Source: Parapedobacter indicus
GTDB taxonomy: Bacteria; Bacteroidota; Bacteroidia; Sphingobacteriales; Sphingobacteriaceae
NCBI RefSeq assembly: GCF_900113765.1
Contig: NZ_FOQO01000005.1
Span: forward strand, 124,001 to 188,000
Reading direction: 5' to 3'
DNA: 64,000 bases
The position numbers and the translations under genes were made by a program. Positions 25,955-34,880 of this stretch are shown piece by piece. Within the stretch, counting starts at the first letter, position 1; every line of letters starts with the position of its first letter. The notes below the pieces were generated by a model that made no database searches, was not told where the DNA came from, and saw only the letters and a program-made list of their open reading frames with translations.

Positions 25955-26366
25955 AGTTCTTGCTATTCGTATTCTTTAATTGGATTTTGTGCTAATTTAA
26001 ACACATTATTTCAGCTATGCAAACGTTTACGCTTTATGCAAAATCTTTTCGACAGTTAAATGAGCTTCACTTCCTCCTCCTCAACCAAAGATACATTTTG
26101 CCCTATTTTCCGTATATTTGCGTTGTGTTTGGCACAGATATGGTGGGAAATGAGCGAAAAATTGGATTTAAGCTGCTTGAACTTATCCGGATTATCTACA
26201 ACGGGGCATCTTGTAATCTGTTGGTTTCTACGGTTTTCAGGCGATCGGGTCAAATTGTTGAAAACTTATGTTGACAATATCATCCTATAAACTCTATTTT
26301 GTTATCAGAAATGTGGCTGTGAGAAGGTGAAAGCCTAAGTGTTAGTTCTTAAAATTAGGAGTATAG
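25955..26366. other. Divergent intergenic region kduI / TPR gene
   Basis: A 412-bp gap between divergent genes. It contains a LacI-type operator (26018-26031) on the kduI side and a TATATTTG box (26113-26120, plus strand) with no obvious -33 partner. Short ORFs of 60-76 codons here have no family resemblance, so I treat the rest as regulatory or spacer. Confidence 0.45.
26018..26031. promoter_or_regulatory. LacI-family operator upstream of kduI
   Basis: TGCAAACGTTTACG has the central AAACGTTT typical of LacI/CcpA/PurR-type operators, with arms GCAAAC and GTTTAC differing at one position from a perfect palindrome. It is 63-76 nt upstream of the kduI start. Either LacI-family protein of this window, or one elsewhere, could bind. 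Confidence 0.5.
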
Positions 26367-27770
26367 ATGGAAGACGATTTCGAATATGGGCCAGCCGAAG
26401 ATCCTAAATTCTCGGTAGCACGTTACGAAGAAATGATTCGCAATAAGGATCAGTACTTTTTTGATACACAGGCTTTTGAAGGGATTATTGACTACTATAT
26501 GGATAAAAACGATCCGATCAAAGCCCTACAGGTAGTTGATTATGCCGTAAGCCAGCACCCGTTTGCCGCAGTTTTTTACCTCAAACAGGCCCAATTATTT
26601 GCCGTGACCAATCAATTCGCACGGGCACTCGAGTCATTGGACAAAGCGGAGACATTGGAACCCTCGGAAGGTGACATCTACCTCATCAAAGGAGGAATCC
26701 TAGGCAATTTAGAGCGTTATGACGAAGCGTTCGGCAGCCTGAACAAGGCATTGGAATTGGCGGAAAACCCAGACGATATTTACTTGCAGATCGCCTTACT
26801 TTACCAAAACAAGGGAGACTACGAAAAAGCCATCCATTACTTAAAACGCTGTCTGGAGCAAAATATGGAAAATCAAGATGCACTCTACGAGCTGGCATTT
26901 TGTTACGATGTGCTGGACCGGCAGGAGGAAAGCATTGGATTCTATAAACAATATATCGACAACGATCCCTATTCATACGCGGGCTGGTACAACCTTGGAA
27001 ACGCCTACCATAAATTAAATCGGTATGAAGAAGCGATCGACGCCTATGATTATGCAATCCTGATTAAAGATAATTTTGCTTCCGCATACTTTAATAAAGG
27101 AAATGCCTTGGTCAATCTCGATAAATACATGGAAGCGATCGGAGTATACAAACAAACGTTTGAATACGAACCCCCGGGGGCGGAAACGTATTGCGCCATT
27201 GGTGAGTGCTATGAGAAGCTGGAGCAAATGGACGAGGCCAGATCCTATTATAAAAAGGCGGTCAAAATCGATGCAAATCTGGCCGACGCTTGGTTTGGTA
27301 TCGGTGTAACGCTGGATTACGAAGAACGCTATTTCGAATCGTTGCACTTTTATAAAAAGGCACTCGATATCGAACCGGAAAATCCCGATTATTGGTTTGC
27401 CATCGCGGATGCCCGCTATAAATTAAAACAACTGGATGAAGCCGAAGCCGCATATGAAAAGGTCGTTGAACTTAACCCCATTGACCTCGAAGCATGGCTG
27501 GATTATTCATCTATCCTGTATGAACGCAATAAATTGGACCGCGCCATAGAAACTATTGCCGAAGCAATCAAGAATAATCCGGACGGGGCCGAACTGTATT
27601 ACCGGATGGTCGCGTACCTGATTGCCGCAGGCAGGTATAACGAAGCCCTGAATTACCTGGAGCTCGGACTTGCTGCCAATCCAAAAAAACACGCCGTGTT
27701 ATTTGAATACTTGCCCCAATTGCAGGATAATAAGGCTATCGCAGAGGTAATTAAGAAATATATGCCCTGA
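26367..27770 (+). CDS. Tetratricopeptide-repeat protein
   Basis: A 467-residue protein made of about 11-12 TPR units from residue 40 to the end (for example AGWYNLGNAYHKLNRYEEAI, DAWFGIGVTLDYEERYFESL). No signal peptide or membrane helix is seen, so it is probably cytoplasmic. A good ribosome site, AGGAG, lies 8 nt before ATG 26367. TPR arrays bind other proteins; the partner is unknown. It precedes the ComA-like gene by about 100 nt. Confidence 0.88.
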   Translation: MEDDFEYGPAEDPKFSVARYEEMIRNKDQYFFDTQAFEGIIDYYMDKNDPIKALQVVDYAVSQHPFAAVFYLKQAQLFAVTNQFARALESLDKAETLEPSEGDIYLIKGGILGNLERYDEAFGSLNKALELAENPDDIYLQIALLYQNKGDYEKAIHYLKRCLEQNMENQDALYELAFCYDVLDRQEESIGFYKQYIDNDPYSYAGWYNLGNAYHKLNRYEEAIDAYDYAILIKDNFASAYFNKGNALVNLDKYMEAIGVYKQTFEYEPPGAETYCAIGECYEKLEQMDEARSYYKKAVKIDANLADAWFGIGVTLDYEERYFESLHFYKKALDIEPENPDYWFAIADARYKLKQLDEAEAAYEKVVELNPIDLEAWLDYSSILYERNKLDRAIETIAEAIKNNPDGAELYYRMVAYLIAAGRYNEALNYLELGLAANPKKHAVLFEYLPQLQDNKAIAEVIKKYMP

Positions 27771-27854
27771 TTTGCATCACCAAAAATGGGTTTTTCAGAG
27801 TTTTTTCAGGATTTTTCCCCTCCTTTGTCCGTAAATATCCGACATAGCCGCTAG

Positions 27855-27862
27855 TAACTTTG
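27855..27862 (+). promoter_or_regulatory. -7 box of the ComA-like gene
   Basis: TAACTTTG matches TAnnTTTG exactly. ATG codons follow at 27864 and 27870, so only a leaderless or nearly leaderless mRNA is possible from this promoter. Confidence 0.55.
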
Positions 27863-27869
27863 TATGTAC

Positions 27870-28625
27870 ATGAACTTTCAATTGAATAATATTCCCCAAA
27901 GAACGGAAAAACCAAGAGAAAACGGACTGACCATGGTCATGGACAAAGGGTTCAGTGTGCGTCAGGCTGCCGATTTCATGGAAGTCGGAGCGGCGTATAC
28001 CGATTTCGTAAAGCTGGGCTGGACCACCGCGCTTATTGTGCCGAAACTGGAAGAAAAGCTGGCTGTTTACCGCGAAGCGGGTGCACACCCCTACTTCGGC
28101 GGCACCTTGTTCGAAGCCTTTGTAGTACGGGATCAATTTGACGACTTCCTGCGGGTTATTGAAAAATACCGCCTGGAATATGCCGAAATATCCGACGGCT
28201 CCATCGCACTGCCACACGAAGAAAAATGCGAGTACATCGCCAAACTGGCACAACACGTCACTGTAATTTCCGAAGTGGGATCCAAAGACAATACCAAGAT
28301 CATGGCTCCGTATAAGTGGATTTCCCTAATGAAAGCCGAGCTGGAAGCCGGTTCATGGCGACTGATCGCCGAATCCCGGGAGAGTGGAAATGTAGGATTG
28401 TATCGCGAGTCGGGCGAAGTCCGCCAGGGGTTGGTTGACGAAATCCTTAACGAAATTCCCAACGAGAAAATCATCTGGGAGGCTCCGCTCAAATCCCAAC
28501 AGGTATACTTTATCCACCTAATTGGCGCGAACGTCAACCTCGGCAACATTAATCCCGCGGAAATCATTGCACTGGAAACCACCCGCATGGGATTACGGGG
28601 CGACACCTTTCATTATTTTATTTGA
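27870..28625 (+). CDS. Phosphosulfolactate synthase-like (ComA family) protein
   Basis: A 251-residue TIM-barrel protein of the ComA family. Archaeal ComA adds sulfite to phosphoenolpyruvate, the first step of coenzyme M synthesis. Family features include MVMDKGFSVRQAADFMEVGA, FVKLGWTTALIV, AHPYFGGTLFEAF, AEISDGSIALP, VISEVGSKD and EAPLKSQQVYFIHLIGANVNLGNI. Bacteroidetes do not make coenzyme M, so the product may serve another sulfonate such as the sulfonolipid head group; that is inference. Start 27870 (MNFQL) is preferred, 27864 is possible. It overlaps or abuts aroE. Confidence 0.85.
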   Translation: MNFQLNNIPQRTEKPRENGLTMVMDKGFSVRQAADFMEVGAAYTDFVKLGWTTALIVPKLEEKLAVYREAGAHPYFGGTLFEAFVVRDQFDDFLRVIEKYRLEYAEISDGSIALPHEEKCEYIAKLAQHVTVISEVGSKDNTKIMAPYKWISLMKAELEAGSWRLIAESRESGNVGLYRESGEVRQGLVDEILNEIPNEKIIWEAPLKSQQVYFIHLIGANVNLGNINPAEIIALETTRMGLRGDTFHYFI

Positions 28626-28627
28626 CG

Positions 28628-29377
28628 ATGACCAAATTCGGGCTGATCGGCTTTCCGCTGACACACTCTTTCTCTAAAAAGTACTACGATGCCAAGATGG
28701 AAAGGGAGCAGCTAACGGGTATAGATTACCAACTCTATGCCATCCCTGAAATCGGTGAATTTCCCGTTTTGCTGACCAATCAGCCCCTGCTAATGGGCGT
28801 GAATGTAACCATTCCCTATAAAGTGGCCGTAATGGATTACCTGGACCACCTATCTCCGGAAGCTTCAGCGATCGGTGCTGTCAACTGCATCCGCATAGAA
28901 CGACCGAATGGGCGCCCCATACTCACCGGATACAATACCGATGTATACGGTTTCGTGGAGTCCCTGAAACCGTTTCTCCGACCGGAACACCAACGGGCGT
29001 TGGTATTGGGCAACGGTGGGGCAGCCAAAGCCGTAACCTATGCACTCAGCCAATTGGGGATCGGATATACCATCGTATCCCGGTCGGCTAAAGCCGGACA
29101 GTATTCGTATGAGCAATTGGACCCCGCCCTGATAGCCGACCACCTGCTCATCATCAATACCACTCCCCTGGGCACGTATCCCGCCGTTACGGGATGTCCC
29201 GATATTCCCTACGAATGTATCGGAAACAGGCACCTGCTGTATGATCTAGTTTATAATCCCGAAGAAACCGAGTTTCTCCGTCGGGGAAAAGCTAACGGGG
29301 CGACGATCAAAAATGGCCTCGAAATGCTGGAGCTCCAAGCCGAGCGAAATTGGGAAATCTGGACCATCGGCTTATGA
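28628..29377 (+). CDS. aroE: Shikimate dehydrogenase
   Basis: NADP-dependent reduction of 3-dehydroshikimate in aromatic amino-acid synthesis. The 249-residue protein has the substrate site GFPLTHSFSKKYYDAK, the catalytic lysine in GVNVTIPYKVAVMDYLD, the Rossmann motif LGNGGAAKAVTYAL (~128-141) and NTTPLGTYP. The start is ATG 28628; a TTG six bases earlier overlaps the previous stop. It is cotranscribed with the ComA-like gene and gldD. Confidence 0.95.
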   Translation: MTKFGLIGFPLTHSFSKKYYDAKMEREQLTGIDYQLYAIPEIGEFPVLLTNQPLLMGVNVTIPYKVAVMDYLDHLSPEASAIGAVNCIRIERPNGRPILTGYNTDVYGFVESLKPFLRPEHQRALVLGNGGAAKAVTYALSQLGIGYTIVSRSAKAGQYSYEQLDPALIADHLLIINTTPLGTYPAVTGCPDIPYECIGNRHLLYDLVYNPEETEFLRRGKANGATIKNGLEMLELQAERNWEIWTIGL

Positions 29378-29961
29378 TCGGAAAACAAATCGCACGTTTG
29401 TTTGTCATGGGCTTCGCTGCCCTCGCTGTGGGAGCATGCATGCCCCAATATTCACCCAAACCACGCGGCTATTTTCGTATCGAATTTCCCGAAAAAACCT
29501 ATCAGACTTTTGCTCCGGGGTGCCCGTTTACTACCCGCATCCCCACCTATGCGAAGATGGAACCAGACCGATCTGCAGACGCCAGACCCTGCTGGATGGA
29601 CCTTTGGTTTCCACAGTTCAATGCTCGGATACACCTCAGCTACATGCCCGTCACCAGCCCGGATAACTTTAACCAATTGGTGGAAGATGCCCGGACGTTC
29701 GCATTCAACCACACCGTTAAAGCTACTGCAATCGACCAGCAGCGCATCAGCCGACCAAATGCCCAAGTTTATGGCCTAAACTATGAGATCAAAGGAAACA
29801 CTGCATCCAACATTCAGTTTTTCCTTACTGACAGCACTCATCATTACCTTCGCGGGGCACTGTATTTCCACGAAAAACCCCGCCTTGATTCCATCCGGCC
29901 CGTATTGGATTTCATAAAAACCGATATTGATACATTGATCCAATCGTTGCGATGGAAGTAA
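29374..29961 (+). CDS. gldD: GldD-type gliding-motility lipoprotein
   Basis: A 195-residue lipoprotein with lipobox VGAC (Cys22). The N-terminal segment YSPKPRGYFRIEFPEKTYQ and LSYMPVTSPDNFNQLVEDAR are GldD hallmarks. GldD is needed for gliding in Flavobacterium and is part of the Gld/type IX secretion set, but it also occurs in non-gliding Bacteroidetes. The ATG overlaps the aroE stop by 4 nt (ATGA), giving translational coupling. It ends 3 nt from the convergent gene. Confidence 0.9.
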   Translation: MIGKQIARLFVMGFAALAVGACMPQYSPKPRGYFRIEFPEKTYQTFAPGCPFTTRIPTYAKMEPDRSADARPCWMDLWFPQFNARIHLSYMPVTSPDNFNQLVEDARTFAFNHTVKATAIDQQRISRPNAQVYGLNYEIKGNTASNIQFFLTDSTHHYLRGALYFHEKPRLDSIRPVLDFIKTDIDTLIQSLRWK

Positions 29962-29964
29962 GGC

Positions 29965-30825
29965 CTATTTCAGCGTAAGAGACTTGAACTCACGGGTCAG
30001 ATCTTCCAGTGACCGTTCTACACCCATCCGCTCCAAGGAAGAGGCACCGACAAAACCTTGGGCATCCGTGCGGTCCAGTATCTGACGGACATCCTCCGGT
30101 GCCATGATGGGGCCTCCATGGGCCAGGAAAAAAATAGCCGGATTGACTTCACGACCCGCATCGATGATTTCCTCCGTACGGTCAACTGCCTCATCCATGC
30201 TGCAGGTAGCCCCGGTCACGCCAATGGATCCTCCGATTGTCGTACCCACGTGCGAGATGATCGCATCGGCCCCCGCATGGGCCATCTGACGTGCTTCCGC
30301 TGCGGTAGCCACATAAACGATCGAAAATAAATCCATCTTCGTGGCCAGTTCCACCATTTCCACTTCCTTATGGAAGCCCATACCCGTCTCTTCCAATACC
30401 TGCCTGAAATGGCCGTCAATGATGCTGTGTGTCGGGAAATTATTCACCCCCGAAAATCCCATATCTTTTACTTTCAGCAGGTGGTGCCACATTCTTCGCC
30501 GCGGATCCGAACCATGCACGCCGCATATAACAGGAATCTCGTCGACCACCGGAAGCACCTCGTATTCGCCGATATCCAACGCTTCGGCGTTTGCATCGCC
30601 GTAGGCCATCAGCCCGGCGGTGGAACCGTGGCCCGCCATCCGAAAACGCCCCGAATTGTAGATGATGATGAGGTCTGCACCCCCGCGCTCGATGAACTTT
30701 GCGCTAATGCCTGTGCCTGCGCCTGCCGCTATGATTGCCCTTCGTTCGTCGACCGTCCTTTGCAATCGCTCCCGCACTTCCTGCTTGGTGTAAGGGTTAC
30801 CCCTGCCTGTCCATTTGTTTGCCAT
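29965..30825 (-). CDS. Phosphoenolpyruvate-hydrolase-family TIM-barrel protein
   Basis: A 286-residue protein matching the C-terminal TIM-barrel half of the plant Tm-1 resistance protein (PEP hydrolase/UPF0261-associated family). Visible motifs are IIAAGAGTGISAKFIERGGAD near the N-terminus, YNSGRFRMAGHGSTAGLMAYG, VCGVHGSDPRR, and FFLAHGGPIMAPEDV. The chosen start is ATG 30825 (MANKWTGRG); longer forms would overlap the upstream gene. It follows the Tm-1 N-terminal-like gene by 50 nt, so the two act together. The reaction is not established. Confidence 0.85.
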   Translation of the reverse strand: MANKWTGRGNPYTKQEVRERLQRTVDERRAIIAAGAGTGISAKFIERGGADLIIIYNSGRFRMAGHGSTAGLMAYGDANAEALDIGEYEVLPVVDEIPVICGVHGSDPRRRMWHHLLKVKDMGFSGVNNFPTHSIIDGHFRQVLEETGMGFHKEVEMVELATKMDLFSIVYVATAAEARQMAHAGADAIISHVGTTIGGSIGVTGATCSMDEAVDRTEEIIDAGREVNPAIFFLAHGGPIMAPEDVRQILDRTDAQGFVGASSLERMGVERSLEDLTREFKSLTLK

Positions 30826-30875
30826 AGTTGTCTTTCTTCTTAATCCTTCTTTTTTATCGTCGCACTTTTTTATCG

Positions 30876-32156
30876 CTAGACATTCTTTCCTTTCTTCTTG
30901 GCCCCCTCGCATTCCGCCAGCAAACTTACCAACACCTCCACGGCAAGGGCCGCGAACCCCCGGTCGTTGATGTGCAACGGGGTTTCCACCACTTCCACCC
31001 CGCTGGAAAGCCCAGACCGCATCGAATCAACCAACGCCGCATGTATTTCCGGAGCGTAGAAAGGCCCACCAGGGGCATCCAGTTGTGACAAGCCGCCCAT
31101 AGGAAGCAGCACAACGGCCGTGCCGCCAGGTGCAGTGCCCACTTTTTCGGCCAACTGGGCTCCAAGTATACGGTTTTCCTCCGCATTTGTACGCATCAGC
31201 GTAACGTCCGGCGACCAACTGTATAGTTGCCTACTGCGGTAGTGCTGTGGGACGCTGTCCAATGCCCAAAAGTTGACCATATCGAGGCATCCTGGAACAA
31301 CGACCTGCGGAATGCCCCGCTCAGCGGCCGCCGTCAGTCGGTTCGGACCGGCATTGCACACCCCGCCGCAAAGCTCGTCGGCGAGTTCTGTCGTTGTGAT
31401 GTCTAGAACTCCATCGAAATACCCGCCCGCAATGAGCGATTCCATCGCGCGCCCTCCTGCACCATTAGCATGGAAGGGGATCACTTCGTAGCCTCTTTCC
31501 CGGAGCAATGTGCTGCATTCATCGACGCAGGCCGTCGTGTTGCCGAACATGCTGATCGCTATGCGGCCATGGGTGACAAGTGGAGCCTCTTCCGCCGCAG
31601 CACGCCAGGCAGCCATGCCGTTGATGGCGGAAGCCGCGTAACCGATGGTGACCCTGCTAATGCCGTTTAGTCCGGCAATGTCAACAACCGAAGGCACCAG
31701 TACAATGTCCGAACTGCCTACCTGCCGTGAAAGATCATGCGTCGCCAACGTACTTACGCACACCTTCGGTATGCCAAAGGGGACGGCCTGCATCGCTTTG
31801 AGCACAATATGCGTTCCACCACCGCCGCCCATGCCGATGACGCCGGCCACGGATCCCTCCTCCACCAAGCCCTTCAGTATAACCGCTGCGCCTAAGCCCA
31901 TCTCCTCCACGGCCACACCGCGATCGCCCCGCGACCTCAGATCAGCGAGCGAGCGGCCCGCAGCAGCGGCAACGTGCTCAGCCGCTACATCGACATGAAA
32001 AAGGTCGGTGGAACCCCTGATCCCGGCATTGATGGTATACACGCTGTTCCTGTCTCTTAAAAGGAGATTCCGAAGGTAAGCAAAGTCTTCGCCCTTGGTA
32101 TCAAAGCAGCCAAGCACAACAATGGTTTTTTTAGGTACTTCCCTAGCTTTCATCAT
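30876..32156 (-). CDS. Tm-1-like ATP-binding domain protein (UPF0261)
   Basis: A 426-residue UPF0261 protein matching the N-terminal half of plant Tm-1, which binds ATP. It begins KKTIVVLGCFDTKGEDFAYL, then a glycine-rich loop GVIGMGGGGGTHIVLKAM, a cysteine-containing GISRVTIGYAA region, and MFGNTTACVDECSTLL. In plants and some fungi it is fused to the TIM-barrel encoded by the next gene. Two in-frame ATGs (32156, 32153) are equally good starts. A palindrome lies 62 nt upstream. Confidence 0.88.
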   Translation of the reverse strand: MMKAREVPKKTIVVLGCFDTKGEDFAYLRNLLLRDRNSVYTINAGIRGSTDLFHVDVAAEHVAAAAGRSLADLRSRGDRGVAVEEMGLGAAVILKGLVEEGSVAGVIGMGGGGGTHIVLKAMQAVPFGIPKVCVSTLATHDLSRQVGSSDIVLVPSVVDIAGLNGISRVTIGYAASAINGMAAWRAAAEEAPLVTHGRIAISMFGNTTACVDECSTLLRERGYEVIPFHANGAGGRAMESLIAGGYFDGVLDITTTELADELCGGVCNAGPNRLTAAAERGIPQVVVPGCLDMVNFWALDSVPQHYRSRQLYSWSPDVTLMRTNAEENRILGAQLAEKVGTAPGGTAVVLLPMGGLSQLDAPGGPFYAPEIHAALVDSMRSGLSSGVEVVETPLHINDRGFAALAVEVLVSLLAECEGAKKKGKNV

Positions 32157-32217
32157 CCGGAGACTTTACTGTTTTCAAGAAGAGGCACGGTGCAATTTGT
32201 TTACTCATATCCACGTA

Positions 32218-32240
32218 AATTTAACACAAAATGTTAAATT
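32218..32240. promoter_or_regulatory. Perfect inverted repeat upstream of the Tm-1-like gene
   Basis: Arms AATTTAACA (32218-32226) and TGTTAAATT (32232-32240) are exact complements around a 5-nt spacer. It lies 62 nt upstream of the minus-strand gene and 75 nt upstream of the plus-strand hydrolase gene. The size fits a dimeric regulator site. Confidence 0.45.
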
Positions 32241-32301
32241 CACTTGGATAATCTGCAATAATCCATTCAATTCGTGTCACCCGCGTTCCATTAAAAACCG
32301 T

Positions 32302-32309
32302 TACCTTTG
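32302..32309 (+). promoter_or_regulatory. -7 box of the MBL-fold hydrolase gene
   Basis: TACCTTTG, an exact TAnnTTTG, ends 5 nt before ATG 32315, predicting a nearly leaderless transcript. Confidence 0.6.
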
Positions 32310-32314
32310 TACGT

Positions 32315-32956
32315 ATGATTCATATCAAGTCATTCGTTTGCAACCCGTATCAGGAAAACACCTACCTATTGTACGATGATAACGGTACCACGGCAATCAT
32401 CGATCCGGGGATGTATGGACCGGGTGAAGAAGAAGCCGTAAGGACGTTTATCGAGACTCAGGGGCTTGAGCCGACCTTACTGCTAAATACGCATTGCCAT
32501 GTGGATCATGTGCTCGGCAACCGCTACATATATGAACAATACGGGCTGCTCCCCCAGTTCCACGAAGGCGAATTGCCCCTGCTTATGGAGGTGCAAAACT
32601 ATGCACCACAGATGGGGATTCGTTACGATCCTTCGCCCATCGGCGAAACCTTTCTTCCCGATTCCGGCTCCATTCATTTCGGACCGAACGAGCTGACACT
32701 GATCTCAGCACCGGGGCATTCTCCCGCCCACCTGTGCTTTTATCATCGGACACAGGGCTTCCTTATCGGCGGCGATGTGCTTTTTAAGAATAGCATTGGC
32801 CGTACCGATCTGCCAGGAGGGAACCATCAGCTGCTGTTGACCAGCATCACTCAGAAACTCTACACCCTGCCAGACGAGACGGTGGTATATCCGGGCCATG
32901 GCCCGGAAACGACCATCGGATACGAAAAGCAAACCAACCCATTTATCCGGGGATAA
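32315..32956 (+). CDS. Metallo-beta-lactamase-fold hydrolase (glyoxalase II-like)
   Basis: A 213-residue MBL-fold hydrolase. The zinc motif THCHVDHVLG is at ~58-67, then the later histidine in APGHSPAHLCF, the bridging aspartate in LIGGDVLFKNSIGRTDLPGG, and the last histidine in VYPGHGPETTIG. It resembles small YcbL/hydroxyacylglutathione-hydrolase-like enzymes that cleave thioesters. The ABC-permease gene follows after 3 nt. Confidence 0.9.
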   Translation: MIHIKSFVCNPYQENTYLLYDDNGTTAIIDPGMYGPGEEEAVRTFIETQGLEPTLLLNTHCHVDHVLGNRYIYEQYGLLPQFHEGELPLLMEVQNYAPQMGIRYDPSPIGETFLPDSGSIHFGPNELTLISAPGHSPAHLCFYHRTQGFLIGGDVLFKNSIGRTDLPGGNHQLLLTSITQKLYTLPDETVVYPGHGPETTIGYEKQTNPFIRG

Positions 32957-32959
32957 CTC

Positions 32960-34177
32960 ATGAACATCGCGCTGTACTTTGCCAAACGCTATCTCCGCTC
33001 CAAAAAGACCATCAATGCCGTTAATATTATTTCCGGTATCAGTGTGGTGGGCGTGCTGGTGAGCAGTGCATCGCTTATTGTGATCCTTTCCTTCTACAAC
33101 GGCCTGGAAAATCTGATTTTCTCCATGTACAGCTCGTTTACGCCTGAACTCCGCATCGAGCCCCGCGAAGGCAAAGGCTTCGCCGTAGATTCCGTACTCG
33201 CCGATCGCCTCAAGAAATTTCCAGAAGTCCGTGCATACCGCGAAGTGCTTCAGGAACGGGTGTTGCTACGCTATGGAGATGCCCAATACATCGCCACACT
33301 CAAGGGAACGACCGCGGATCACGCACTGCAATCCATGGATACGTTGCTTCAGGATGGTCGGTTTATCCTGCATCAGGGCAACATCGACTATGCGGTTATG
33401 GGCGCGCGGGTACAAGGCACGTTGGGTATCTCGTTACAAGACGAATCGCGACGCATTGAAGTTTTTTCGCCCCGCAAGGGCGTCAAACCCGGTATCAATC
33501 CCGCGGAAGAGTTTACGATGCGTACCATCCGTCCGGTTGGTGTATTGGAATATCAGCAGGAATTTGACGATCTGCTTATTGTGCCCCTATCTTTTGCCCG
33601 CGAAGTGCTCGGTGAGTTTTCGCAGGTGTCGGCTATTGAAATCAACCTCCTGCCGGGAAGCAACACGACCGCCGTACAAAAGCAACTCGCACAGCAGGTG
33701 GGCTCAGGTTTCGTCGTCAAAAATCGCGAGCAGCAAAACCCGACACTGTATAAGATCGTCCGCACAGAGAAATGGGCGGTGTTTATCATCATCGCATTTA
33801 CCGGTATTATCGCCATCTTCAACATTGTCGGTTCACTTACCATGCTCGTTATTGACAAAAAGAAAGACATTTCCGTACTGATGGGGTTAGGCGCAGGTAA
33901 CGATCTCATTCGTCGGATTTTCTTCGTTGAAGGGCTATTAATATCGTTGACTGGATGCGTAGCCGGCCTGGTATTGGGATTCCTGTTCTGCCTTTCACAA
34001 CAGACTTTCGGTTGGATCCGCTTTGGCGAGGCTGAAAATTTGGTTACCGATACCTATCCGGTGGACATCCGCGCTACCGATTTCCTATTGGTTTTCCTAA
34101 CTGTATTCGTTGTTTCCGCACTGATTTCGCTGGTTTCATCCCGGCTCAGTGTAAAGCAGACCGTGCGGTTGTCTTAA
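32960..34177 (+). CDS. FtsX-like ABC transporter permease
   Basis: A 405-residue MacB/FtsX-type permease, similar to LolC/LolE. One membrane helix lies near residues 20-45, a large periplasmic domain spans ~46-270, and three helices follow (VFIIIAFTGIIAIFNIVGSL, GLLISLTGCVAGLVLGFLF, DFLLVFLTVFVVSALISL). The start motif FAKRYLRSKKTINAVNIIS is typical of LolE-like proteins. It probably moves lipoproteins or lipids across the inner membrane with an ATPase encoded elsewhere. The 3' end overlaps the convergent gene by 4 nt. Confidence 0.9.
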   Translation: MNIALYFAKRYLRSKKTINAVNIISGISVVGVLVSSASLIVILSFYNGLENLIFSMYSSFTPELRIEPREGKGFAVDSVLADRLKKFPEVRAYREVLQERVLLRYGDAQYIATLKGTTADHALQSMDTLLQDGRFILHQGNIDYAVMGARVQGTLGISLQDESRRIEVFSPRKGVKPGINPAEEFTMRTIRPVGVLEYQQEFDDLLIVPLSFAREVLGEFSQVSAIEINLLPGSNTTAVQKQLAQQVGSGFVVKNREQQNPTLYKIVRTEKWAVFIIIAFTGIIAIFNIVGSLTMLVIDKKKDISVLMGLGAGNDLIRRIFFVEGLLISLTGCVAGLVLGFLFCLSQQTFGWIRFGEAENLVTDTYPVDIRATDFLLVFLTVFVVSALISLVSSRLSVKQTVRLS

Positions 34178-34821
34178 TACTTGCTCCGCTGCCGGCTTTT
34201 ATTCCCTTCGGTGATCTGTCGGATCAGGTTACCCCAGGCAAATGGACTCAATAAAGGGTTGGCCATGCGTTGATTGACCGCCTTGTTGGTCAACCCAATG
34301 TGGTTTTGCATGGCACTGTAATTCTGGATTTCCTCCGCGCTGCGCGGGGTTACCGCCGCCAATGCAGCTAACGACTCCGGTGAAAGATTCTTCTTGGCCA
34401 CCACGATGTCGTCATCGGCGATTTCCAGCGACATAAACGCCATGTTGAATTCGTCGATACTTGCCCACGGATAAGGCGTAACCATGGGAAGCTCCTTAAT
34501 CTCCGCAGTCATATTGACCATCGCGGTATACTTGTCTTCCGATACCCGCGGGATGACTACCCGTGTGGACCGATAGCCCACGGAACTAAAAAGCACGGTA
34601 TCTCCCTCGTGCGCCACGAAGGAAAAATAACCCTGATGATTAGCTGTAAATGTCTGGCTGTTGTAAGACAGGTTGGTTACCGTAACATACGGAACGATTA
34701 CGTTGGTATCTGCATTATGAATGACTCCGCTGAACTGCACAAGCTTCCGTTGCTGAGCCGAGGCAGACAACGCCAGCCCGACGACAAAACAGACAACCAG
34801 TATGTTGCGGATTTTTTTCAT
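34174..34821 (-). CDS. Carboxypeptidase-like regulatory-domain protein, secreted
   Basis: A 215-residue protein with a signal peptide (MKKIRNILVVCFVVGLALSA, cleaved after SAQ). Residues ~30-105 form a CNA-B/CarboxypepD_reg-like beta sandwich: FSGVIHNADTNVIVPYVTVT, FSFVAHEGDTVLFSSVGYR. The C-terminus is helical and ends in basic residues. ATG 34821 is the better start; 34836 is also open. The convergent end overlaps the ABC permease. Function unknown. Confidence 0.78.
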   Translation of the reverse strand: MKKIRNILVVCFVVGLALSASAQQRKLVQFSGVIHNADTNVIVPYVTVTNLSYNSQTFTANHQGYFSFVAHEGDTVLFSSVGYRSTRVVIPRVSEDKYTAMVNMTAEIKELPMVTPYPWASIDEFNMAFMSLEIADDDIVVAKKNLSPESLAALAAVTPRSAEEIQNYSAMQNHIGLTNKAVNQRMANPLLSPFAWGNLIRQITEGNKSRQRSKY

Positions 34822-34880
34822 GCTCGTTGACAGCAAAACTAACCATTCACACGTTCTACCACGCGTTAAATAATGTTAAA

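Noticed and set aside
26056..26290. ORFs of 65-76 codons on both strands in the kduI-TPR gap
   Set aside because: No recognisable domain, no ribosome site, and they overlap one another.
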